DNA of 64,000 nt from Prochlorococcus sp. AG-363-P01 (GTDB lineage Bacteria > Cyanobacteriota > Cyanobacteriia > PCC-6307 > Cyanobiaceae): assembly GCA_003278225.1 (NCBI GenBank), contig QCGC01000001.1, forward strand, positions 62,001-126,000, in the 5' to 3' direction. This document shows positions 56,985 to 64,000 of the stretch, one piece after another (the first letter of the stretch is position 1; every line of letters starts with the position of its first letter). The position numbers and the translations under genes are program-made. Below the pieces are notes generated by a model that worked only from the letters and a program-made list of their open reading frames with translations, had not been told where the DNA came from and made no database searches.

Positions 56985-57301
56985 TTTTCAATCCCTTAGG
57001 GATATTGTGACCGTGAAAACATGTAAAAAGCAAATTAATTTATATAAATCAAATTATTTCCAATAAATTATACTAAATGCTAGACGAATATTTCCGCTAG
57101 TGTAAAGATAAAGGACTCACTATTTAGTTTCTCACTGGCTTATGACTGTTTTTATAAGGTTACTGGGCAAGTAAAAGTCATCGCAGATCTATTTTATTGA
57201 ATTTATTAATCTCAAGTCCTTTTTAAAATTACTATAATCAAATCCATAAATGTCCTAAAATAGGATATTCCCCCACAATCTTCTCCAACACTCAAATATT
57301 C
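56985..57301. other. Spacer between the CAU tRNA and the peroxiredoxin gene
   Basis: These 317 nt contain no gene. A short hairpin ATCCC/GGGAT directly after the tRNA (56991-57003) may help 3' processing. The promoter of the peroxiredoxin gene is expected near the right end. Confidence 0.5.
57233..57238 (+). promoter_or_regulatory. Candidate -10 box for the peroxiredoxin gene
   Basis: A perfect TATAAT lies 63 nt upstream of the start codon. No good -35 sequence is seen at the expected distance, which is common in this lineage. A short inverted repeat (TCCTAAAATAGGA at 57253-57265) follows in the probable leader. Confidence 0.35.
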
Positions 57302-57904
57302 ATGACTGACAACGGAAGCCTTCGTGTAGGCCAAAAGGCACCTGATTTTAAAGCGACAGCTGTTCTTGATCAGGAATTTAAGGAGATATCACTCTCCCAA
57401 TACAGGGGTAAGTATGTGGTCTTATTTTTCTATCCACTGGACTTTACATTTGTTTGCCCCACTGAGATAACAGCTTTTAGCGATAGGTATAACGAATTTA
57501 GTTCAAAAAATACTGAGGTACTTGGCGTATCAGTAGATAGCCAATTTAGTCATTTAGCATGGGTGCAAACACCCAGAAATCAAGGTGGGCTTGGAGACAT
57601 AAATTATCCAATCGTTGCAGACCTGAAGAAGGAAATATCTGCTGCTTATAATGTATTAGACCCAGAAGCTGGGGTTGCATTAAGAGGTTTATTTATAATT
57701 GACCCTGAAGGAACCATAATGCATTCAACTATAAATAATCTACCAGTAGGTAGAAATGTAGATGAGACCATTAGAGTGTTACAGGCATTTCAGTATGTTC
57801 AATCACACCCTGATGAGGTTTGTCCAGCAAACTGGACGCCCGGTGAAAAAACAATGAAGCCCGATCCAGTTGGTAGTAAGGAATTCTTTGAAGATCTAGC
57901 ATAA
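57302..57904 (+). CDS. 2-Cys peroxiredoxin
   Basis: Thiol peroxidase of 200 residues that reduces hydrogen peroxide and organic peroxides with electrons from thioredoxin. The peroxidatic cysteine is Cys 52 in [10 protein letters not shown], and the resolving cysteine is Cys 174 in [13 protein letters not shown]. The C-terminus contains FFEDLA rather than a classic YF tail; a GGLG segment is present ([11 protein letters not shown]), both relevant to sensitivity to overoxidation. It is cytosolic, with no signal peptide, and stands alone. Confidence 0.95.
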   Translation: MTDNGSLRVGQKAPDFKATAVLDQEFKEISLSQYRGKYVVLFFYPLDFTFVCPTEITAFSDRYNEFSSKNTEVLGVSVDSQFSHLAWVQTPRNQGGLGDINYPIVADLKKEISAAYNVLDPEAGVALRGLFIIDPEGTIMHSTINNLPVGRNVDETIRVLQAFQYVQSHPDEVCPANWTPGEKTMKPDPVGSKEFFEDLA

Positions 57905-57971
57905 TGTTATTTCCTATATAATTATTGAAGTATATTTAGAGTAATAAATATAAGAATATAAATAGTTTTGA

Positions 57972-60755
57972 TTAGTCCTTATAGGAATTACTAACAAGTT
58001 CTTCAATTGCTTTAGCAAGAGTGTCAGACATTACGATTCTCTTTCCATCACTAACAACTATTCTTGTAAGTGTAGGGAGTCCTCCTGTACTGGCTTTGAG
58101 ATATACTGGCTCTACATATAAAAGTGATTTACCAATTGGCAGAACTAAAAGATTACCTTGAATCACTTCTGATCCTGCTCGATCCCAAAGACTAAATTGT
58201 TGACTGATCTGAGGATTTTGGTTGATTAATGCTTGTATTTGCTCGGGACCAAATATTGATGTTTGGCTAGGAAATCTTAGTAAGACTAATTGACCATAAT
58301 TTTTGCCATCGTTCCTTGCTGCTAACCAGGCAGTTAAGTTTGGTCTTGCTAAGGGGCTTAATGGTTGAAGAAGCAGGAACTCCGATTCTGTATTCTCACC
58401 TAATTGAGCGGTTATATGGTAAGGCTCTATAGGGACTTCCAAAGAGCCATAAAGTTCCATGGGTACTTGCCATACATCATCTCCATTATAAAAAGTCCGA
58501 GAGTCACTTACGTGATATCTAAGTATTTGCTGTACTTTTACATTAAATAATTCAATTGGAACCCTTAAATGCTCTTTTATTTCTAAAGGTAAGTTGTCTA
58601 TATGTTGAAACATTTCCGGAAAAATCTTGCTCCATGCCTTGATTATTGGGTCATTAGGTTCACTTATATAAAGTTTGATTGTCCCATTATATGCATCAAC
58701 AACTGCCTTTACAGAGTTTCTTATGTATCTGATGGGGTTACTATCTGATAGTTTAGATGCGTAAGGGTATGTGTATGAGGTCGTATAACCTTCAACAATC
58801 CAATATTGATTTTGTGTGTTGTTGTAGCCAATAGGTCTATTTTTGATATTGACAGAAATCAGGTATGGCTCACTAATAACATTAAGAAAAGGAGCTAATG
58901 ATTTCATCCTCTGACGAACTTCTCTTTTAATAAGTAAGCGGGATTTCTTTGTAAGTGATCCAGTAGTTAGTAGTCTAGGCTCCCTTATATGTATTGATGC
59001 CGTCAACTTTCGTATAATGTTATTTAGTTCGATTCCTCCAGTTCCCTCATAATGATTAAATATATTATTATCTCCTTGTGGATAGTCCAATTCTTTAATT
59101 TTAGACGGCGCTATTACATATTTTGTCGGTAACATTCCATAGTAAATAGCTGCTCTTCCAATTGGAATAGATTCCTCTACCTCCTTTTTATCTATATCCA
59201 AAGAGCTACTTCCTTGTATTTTTGTCGAAGTACCTAAATCCCTTATAAAATATTCAGGCAAACCATCTTCAGCCTTAGAATTTATAGGACTTACAGTAAA
59301 GCCATAGCCATGTGTAAAGACAAAGTGCTTGTTTAGCCAGGTTCTAGAAGTCTCTGGTAATTGTTTTTGATCCAACTCCCTTGCAGTAATCATGACCTGC
59401 TGGCGCTCATTCGAACTTGCTTTTAATTGATATCTATCTATAGCTACATTTGTAAAGCGATAATATTGTCGTAGTTGCTGTAATTGACTGTTAGTTGCTA
59501 GGAGTGGCTGACTATCCCATAATCTCAAGTTCCTTAAAGTACTCTTAGCTGAATTTAAATCACTATTTGTTAATCTAGATTTTGGATTGATCAATTTAGT
59601 TTCTATTGAATCCAACTGAAAAGCTTTCCTTGTAGATTTGATAGCTCTTTGAATATATAAGCTTTCTAACACTAGTTCTCTGGGCCTAACAATTATCCAT
59701 TGAAGAAATGGTGTCATAATGAATTCAATAGTAACTGTCAGTAAGAATATTATTGAAGAAACAATCCGAATAATTTTCTTATGTTTATATTTAATAGGTA
59801 TAAATAAGAAGAACAGTACTACTAATGCAAGGCATGAAATACTTCTCATTGGTATATTAAAATGAATATCAAGCCATCCAGCACCAGGAACGATATCATT
59901 ATCAGTCCATAAAAATTGATGTCTAGAGAGCCAAGTTATAGTTAAACTGATAGCTAGTGAAAGCATTAACATTGGTCGCAAATGATTTTTCTGATCGCGA
60001 TTAAAATATGCAGCTGACCAATCTGTTATTCTGGATTTTGAGGATAAGTAAAGCCAGATAGAAATTGAAATTGTATATATATTAAATAATAATAGTTGAA
60101 ATAAAATCAATATTAAGGCTGGATACTGAGCCAAACCAAAGCTTATATCACTTCCATAGACAGGTTCAACAATACCTGAAGATGGTATTGAAAATGCTAA
60201 TGCCCATACTGCCCATGATCTAACAATAGAGCAGCACAATATAATACTGCCAAAAAGTTGTAGAACTAAAGAACCACTCTTTTTATTTATAAAGAGCATA
60301 ATTGTAGATAGAAAACTTGTAATTAATGTAAACATTACAAGATTAATTTCGCTTGTATATTTCCACCAATATGTAACGTGAAATGCATTAGTTAATGAGA
60401 TCCAGGCAATTAAAAGTAAGAGTATTAAGCTAAGATTGATTATCAAATAAGAAGCTAAAAGTAATGTTCCAAAAACAATACCTTTAAATTGACCAGATTC
60501 TTTATTTTCAATGCGTCTATGTGGTTGACTTATTCGTATCCATCTTGCTTGCCACCTTATTAACAAATAAGTAAACAAAATTGACAGTAGGCCAACAAAT
60601 GATTTGATATAAATTTTTGTTAGGAAAACTGAGGAAAGGTCAAACTGTTTAAACCAAAGCCATTCAATATGTAAGTTTGAAGCTATGATGATAGAAATAC
60701 TAAAAATAATCAGATAATAAGGAAAAGAAACAAATTTTGATTTAAATAATTGCAT
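57972..60755 (-). CDS. UPF0182 family membrane protein
   Basis: A 927-residue member of the UPF0182 (COG1615) family, function unknown. The N-terminal 350 residues hold seven or so hydrophobic helices (for example YYLIIFSISIIIASNLHIEW and FFLFIPIKYKHKKIIRIV). The rest is a large, probably extracytoplasmic domain with LNKHFVFTHGYGFTVSPINS, YFIRDLGTS, YYGMLPTKYVI and WQVPMELYG, which are family hallmarks. It follows ftsH by 34 nt on the same strand. Confidence 0.88.
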   Translation of the reverse strand: MQLFKSKFVSFPYYLIIFSISIIIASNLHIEWLWFKQFDLSSVFLTKIYIKSFVGLLSILFTYLLIRWQARWIRISQPHRRIENKESGQFKGIVFGTLLLASYLIINLSLILLLLIAWISLTNAFHVTYWWKYTSEINLVMFTLITSFLSTIMLFINKKSGSLVLQLFGSIILCCSIVRSWAVWALAFSIPSSGIVEPVYGSDISFGLAQYPALILILFQLLLFNIYTISISIWLYLSSKSRITDWSAAYFNRDQKNHLRPMLMLSLAISLTITWLSRHQFLWTDNDIVPGAGWLDIHFNIPMRSISCLALVVLFFLFIPIKYKHKKIIRIVSSIIFLLTVTIEFIMTPFLQWIIVRPRELVLESLYIQRAIKSTRKAFQLDSIETKLINPKSRLTNSDLNSAKSTLRNLRLWDSQPLLATNSQLQQLRQYYRFTNVAIDRYQLKASSNERQQVMITARELDQKQLPETSRTWLNKHFVFTHGYGFTVSPINSKAEDGLPEYFIRDLGTSTKIQGSSSLDIDKKEVEESIPIGRAAIYYGMLPTKYVIAPSKIKELDYPQGDNNIFNHYEGTGGIELNNIIRKLTASIHIREPRLLTTGSLTKKSRLLIKREVRQRMKSLAPFLNVISEPYLISVNIKNRPIGYNNTQNQYWIVEGYTTSYTYPYASKLSDSNPIRYIRNSVKAVVDAYNGTIKLYISEPNDPIIKAWSKIFPEMFQHIDNLPLEIKEHLRVPIELFNVKVQQILRYHVSDSRTFYNGDDVWQVPMELYGSLEVPIEPYHITAQLGENTESEFLLLQPLSPLARPNLTAWLAARNDGKNYGQLVLLRFPSQTSIFGPEQIQALINQNPQISQQFSLWDRAGSEVIQGNLLVLPIGKSLLYVEPVYLKASTGGLPTLTRIVVSDGKRIVMSDTLAKAIEELVSNSYKD

Positions 60756-60789
60756 TAGATAGGTTCTAAATTTGTAATTTATGTTTTTT

Positions 60790-62529
60790 TTAATTAGTTT
60801 GAGAGTTGACCAGGTGTAGAAATCTTTCTGAGGAAAGTGTTTCTTCTTCGACTAGAGCCTCTACTAACTTGTCAAGTAGATTTCTTCTTGGTTTTAAAAT
60901 TTCTATTGCTTTTTTTAATGAGTCTTCAGCTAAAACTCTAATTTCTTGATCTACAGAACTGTAAGTTGATTCGGCAAATCCAAGATTTTTTTTGCGTATC
61001 AGACCGCCACCTATAAACACATCTTGCTCTGAATCAATACCTGTTACTAGACCAAGTTTAGAAAACCCAAATCTTGTTATCATTTCCTTTGAAATCCTAT
61101 AAACTTCTGCTAAATCTCCAAATGCACCTTGGGTAATCTCTTCCTTACCAAATATAACTATTTCCGATGCCCTTCCACCCAACGCCACTACAAGTTTAGC
61201 CTGGAGGTAAGCTTTAGAGACTAATGATGAATCTAATATTTCTTCATCTGGAGTAAATCTTGTATACCCTGTTAGCCCACCACTGCGTGGAATTATGCTT
61301 ACTTTATCAATTTTATCCGCTAATGGCGTAAATAAAGCGACTAGGGCATGACCAATCTCGTGATAAGCAATAAGCCTTTTTTTTGAACTTTCTTGTAATG
61401 GAGATGTTGAAGAACCCATTGTTATTCGTTCTAGGGCTGATTCAACTTGTTTAATTCCTATTTTTTTCTTATTAGCGCGTGCTGCAAGAATTGCGGATTC
61501 GTTAAGTAGGTTCTCTAGGTCAGCTCCTGTAAAACCAGGTGTCTTATAAGCTATATCAATTATTGATACTTCTTCTTCTAGAGGTTTTGATCGTGCGTGA
61601 ACTGCAAGGATATCCTTACGATCCTTTCTATCTGGAAGTGAAACTGAAATTCTTCTGTCGAATCTTCCAGGTCTCATTAGTGCTGAATCAAGTACGTCTG
61701 GCCGATTCGTTGCTGCAAGAAGAATAATCCCAGAATTATCAGAGAAACCATCCATCTCAGTTAATAATTGATTTAATGTTTGCTCCCTCTCATCATTACC
61801 ACCTCCTATACCTGCTCCACGTTGCCTACCTATGGCATCAATCTCATCAATGAAGACTATGCAAGGTGTTTTCTTCTTAGCTTTAATAAAAAGGTCCCTA
61901 ACCCGACTAGCTCCAACGCCCACAAACATTTCAACAAATTCTGAGCCTGATATCGAAAAAAAAGGTACCTCAGCCTCTCCTGCTATTGCTTTGGCCAATA
62001 GAGTTTTGCCTGTACCTGGAGGCCCAATTAAAAGAATGCCTTTTGGAATTTTTGCTCCGAGCTTTATTAATTTCTCTGGTTTACGTAAGAAAGTGATAAT
62101 TTCCTCCAGCTCTTCTTTTGCTTCTGCAATCCCAGCCACATCTTCGAAGCGTATATCAATATCCTCTGATTGAGCTCTCGCCTGGCTACTACCAAATCCT
62201 AGAGTCTTATTAGCAATTGTGGTTGACTTTCGGATTATGGCTATAAGTGCAATTAGAAAAATAAGTAACAAGCCTACATTGCCTGTTAAGGAGGCAATGG
62301 CTTGCTCTTTTTTAATGTCTTTTACAGTTAGTGGAGTTGAACTAGCTTCAGCAGCCCTCAGAATATTTTGATCATTCGGCAAAATAGGAACAATCTCATT
62401 CCTACCGTCTGAATAACTAACTTCTACTTCTCTACGGGCTGGAACTAAAATCAGAGAGACAACCCTGCCTTCCTTCATCTCGGCAAGTAAGTTGCTATAA
62501 CTGGGATTAGAGTTGAGTCTTGAGTCCAC
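60790..62529 (-). CDS. ftsH: FtsH-type membrane AAA protease lacking the first transmembrane helix
   Basis: ATP-dependent zinc metalloprotease of 579 residues. It has one predicted helix (85-99, [15 protein letters not shown]), Walker A GPPGTGKT (169-176), Walker [10 protein letters not shown], the pore region FVEMFVG, SRH RPGRFDR and the zinc motif HEIGH (390-394). The extracytoplasmic domain is present from [14 protein letters not shown], but the usual first membrane helix before it is missing: an in-frame TAG lies five codons upstream of the GTG start (62529). Typical cyanobacterial FtsH has about 600-630 residues. Shortening of the N-terminus, an unrecognised frameshift or sequence error are possible explanations. 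Confidence 0.9.
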   Translation of the reverse strand: MDSRLNSNPSYSNLLAEMKEGRVVSLILVPARREVEVSYSDGRNEIVPILPNDQNILRAAEASSTPLTVKDIKKEQAIASLTGNVGLLLIFLIALIAIIRKSTTIANKTLGFGSSQARAQSEDIDIRFEDVAGIAEAKEELEEIITFLRKPEKLIKLGAKIPKGILLIGPPGTGKTLLAKAIAGEAEVPFFSISGSEFVEMFVGVGASRVRDLFIKAKKKTPCIVFIDEIDAIGRQRGAGIGGGNDEREQTLNQLLTEMDGFSDNSGIILLAATNRPDVLDSALMRPGRFDRRISVSLPDRKDRKDILAVHARSKPLEEEVSIIDIAYKTPGFTGADLENLLNESAILAARANKKKIGIKQVESALERITMGSSTSPLQESSKKRLIAYHEIGHALVALFTPLADKIDKVSIIPRSGGLTGYTRFTPDEEILDSSLVSKAYLQAKLVVALGGRASEIVIFGKEEITQGAFGDLAEVYRISKEMITRFGFSKLGLVTGIDSEQDVFIGGGLIRKKNLGFAESTYSSVDQEIRVLAEDSLKKAIEILKPRRNLLDKLVEALVEEETLSSERFLHLVNSQTN

Positions 62530-62715
62530 TAATTTAGTTGTCTAAGTGACTGAAGAATGGCTGCTTTCCTCTTCAGCTTTTCAGTGTTGTAAAAAAGGGA
62601 AGAAGATATCATCAGGTTCTCGCCATTTTATCCATATTCCTTCTTATAGGAACTTATACGATTTGACGCAAGGCATCATAAACGTGGAATATGGTATTGA
62701 ATACTAGTTATTAGA

Positions 62716-62892
62716 ATGGCAGTACCTAAGAAGAAAACCTCGAAGGGCAAACGTAACCAAAGACACGCAGTATGGAAAGCTAAGGCTGCCACGGCTGCTG
62801 AAAAAGCACTTTCCCTTGGCAAGTCTGTTTTGAGTGGCAGAGCACAAGGATTCGTATACCCGATGGATGAAGAGGAAGAAAGCGATGAATAA
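62716..62892 (+). CDS. rpmF: 50S ribosomal protein L32
   Basis: A 58-residue basic protein. It starts [18 protein letters not shown], followed by [20 protein letters not shown] and a short acidic tail (DEEEESDE). This is the standard cyanobacterial L32; no zinc cysteines are present, as in that lineage. It diverges from ftsH, sharing a 186-nt upstream region, an arrangement that should be checked against relatives. Confidence 0.95.
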   Translation: MAVPKKKTSKGKRNQRHAVWKAKAATAAEKALSLGKSVLSGRAQGFVYPMDEEEESDE

Positions 62893-63001
62893 TAACCAAC
62901 TTACAAACTAATTCTTATTTAAAAAGAAGTATCTATGCTTCAAATAAGCTATAGATAGAGCCTGTAACCTTAGAGGGGCTAATTGATTCTGAATTAAATT
63001 T

Positions 63002-63331
63002 TTAAGACCCTAATTTGAAGGCCTCTAAACATACTGAATAAATAGAACCTATTCTAAGATTATCAATAATTAGCCAATGTAAAGGCCATGGTGTTTTAGT
63101 TACATAAGACCTGAGTCGAATCAATAATTCAATTATTATCACCATAACAAGTACCACAATAGGCCTTTGACCAATCCTTTGAAGGAAATATACAGTCAAG
63201 TTACTTCCTAAATAATAACCTAGTAGAATTGAAATTAATCCAATAGATCTTCTATTCCAAGGTCCAGAAAAAGATCTAGAGAAGTATGATAAAAGCTGGT
63301 CTAGCAAATTTGTAAAGCGAGTATTCTGCAA
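63002..63331 (-). CDS. ycf20: Ycf20 family protein (DUF565)
   Basis: A 109-residue membrane protein conserved in cyanobacteria and plastids; plant homologues affect non-photochemical quenching. It shows SFSGPWNRRSIGLISILLGY, a second hydrophobic segment (IVVLVMVIIIELLIRL) and the end DNLRIGSIYSVCLEAFKLG. It starts 8 nt after the HAD-type gene on the same strand. Confidence 0.83.
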   Translation of the reverse strand: MQNTRFTNLLDQLLSYFSRSFSGPWNRRSIGLISILLGYYLGSNLTVYFLQRIGQRPIVVLVMVIIIELLIRLRSYVTKTPWPLHWLIIDNLRIGSIYSVCLEAFKLGS

Positions 63332-63339
63332 TGGAAGCT

Positions 63340-64000
63340 CTATTCTCCTTTTAGAATATTATTTAAATATTCCAACGTAATATAACCGTGTTTGCAAGAC
63401 TTTCCTCTCAAAACTGTACAAAATTTATTCGGATCTCCCAAATTGTCTAGAATTGATTGTGCGTGACTCATCTCATCGTAAATGATCTTATTAAATGAGG
63501 GTAATGTGAGAATGGAATTAAGGGACGCTTTAGTGGCAGAAAGTAGACCAGGAATTGAATCTTCAATTACTATAATTCGTTCGGGATTTATACCACTTAC
63601 ATTAATAGCCTTCAAGTAAGCTTCTGGATGAGGCTTATGTTGTTTTACATCTTCATAAGTAATATAACCTTGAAAATATGAATTCAATCCATTTTTAAAA
63701 TGCTTACTGATTAATGCATCAACAGCTTTTCTACTACTTGTTGTAACAATATATTGGCTTAGGCCATTTGTATTGATTTCCTCTATTAATCGCTTAACGC
63801 CAATTCTTAGGGGAACCTTACCAGAGTAAATCGCATCTTTGTAATATTCCTGTTTTCTCTCATGTATTTTTTCCAAGATACTGTTATGTAAATCAGTCTT
63901 TTTTAACTTGGCATAGTAGTTAATTCTATTAAATCCGCCTTGAATACTTAAAAGTTGAGCATAAGTTTGAACATCCCATTCCCAATCAAGATTAAACTCT
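63340..64000 (-). CDS. HAD-superfamily hydrolase (CbbY/CbbZ-like), 3' part
   Basis: The frame is open to the right edge, so the beginning is missing; about 220 residues are visible. The visible part has the cap-domain segment LDWEWDVQTYAQLLSI and GGFNRINYYAK, motif II IVTTSSRKAV (TTS), the lysine region KPHPEAYLKAI and motif III VIEDSIPGLLSATKA. Motif I (DxD) should lie outside the window. The subfamily resembles beta-phosphoglucomutase/CbbY phosphatases, but the substrate cannot be inferred. Internal TTG 63876 is unlikely to be the start. Confidence 0.78.
   Translation of the reverse strand, partial: EFNLDWEWDVQTYAQLLSIQGGFNRINYYAKLKKTDLHNSILEKIHERKQEYYKDAIYSGKVPLRIGVKRLIEEINTNGLSQYIVTTSSRKAVDALISKHFKNGLNSYFQGYITYEDVKQHKPHPEAYLKAINVSGINPERIIVIEDSIPGLLSATKASLNSILTLPSFNKIIYDEMSHAQSILDNLGDPNKFCTVLRGKSCKHGYITLEYLNNILKGE

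Overview
The window comes from a marine picocyanobacterium, most likely a low-GC Prochlorococcus of a low-light type. The evidence is the AT-rich, densely packed DNA; cyanobacterial or plastid-type genes (DnaK3 with its DnaJ, HemJ, Ycf20, Ycf36, a complex-C cofactor assembly protein, RibBA, CobN); glucosylglycerol osmolyte genes; and the absence of insertion sequences, prophage or CRISPR. Nearly everything is core chromosome. The strain cannot be fixed from sequence reading alone.

Layout: 1-4100 (minus) holds the start of a sugar-type ABC binding protein overlapping ggpS, then rpmB and htpG. 4290-6380 (minus) has hisZ and an inositol-monophosphatase-family gene. A tRNA-Ser(GGA) lies at 6693. 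6865-9582 (minus) is the phosphate transporter pstC-pstA-pstB without pstS. 9727-14542 (plus) is dnaK3-dnaJ, a DUF3110 gene, murQ and a cyclophilin. 14563-24395 alternates between strands: ribBA, argC, purN, an M61 peptidase, pgi, leuS. 24519-28530 (plus) is dapF, a cysteine desulfurase, DUF1995 and a PBP4-type carboxypeptidase. A DivIVA-like coiled-coil gene and coaD (minus) face a flavin-reductase-domain gene, uvrC, hemJ and a PHP gene (plus). cobN (minus) diverges from ilvE and metH (plus).

42225-46160 is the only loosely packed part. It contains a small acidic orphan, an Ap4A phosphorylase behind a 640-nt non-coding stretch, a protein that appears to join a ribbon-helix-helix-like N-terminus to a J-domain, and an 890-nt gene-free region carrying a perfect 25-bp hairpin, other hairpins and diverged direct repeats. 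From 46161: an RlmD-type methyltransferase, pheT (minus, with a perfect 34-nt palindrome inside the gene), rpmG-rpsR-RNB exonuclease, metG, a lipoprotein, a complex-C assembly gene, cobU-trmL, ycf36, a CAU tRNA, a 2-Cys peroxiredoxin, UPF0182 and an FtsH that lacks the usual first membrane helix, rpmF, ycf20 and a truncated HAD hydrolase at the right edge.

Functional themes are translation (L28, L32, L33, S18, three aminoacyl-tRNA synthetases, rRNA and tRNA methyltransferases), tetrapyrrole and cobalamin metabolism (hemJ, cobN, cobU, feeding metH), cell wall (murQ, dapF, PBP4-type), proteostasis (HtpG, DnaK3/DnaJ, FtsH) and salt acclimation (ggpS). No complete new multi-gene system was recognised. 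The best candidates for something undescribed are the 890-nt region, the two long perfect inverted repeats, the J-domain fusion and the shortened FtsH.
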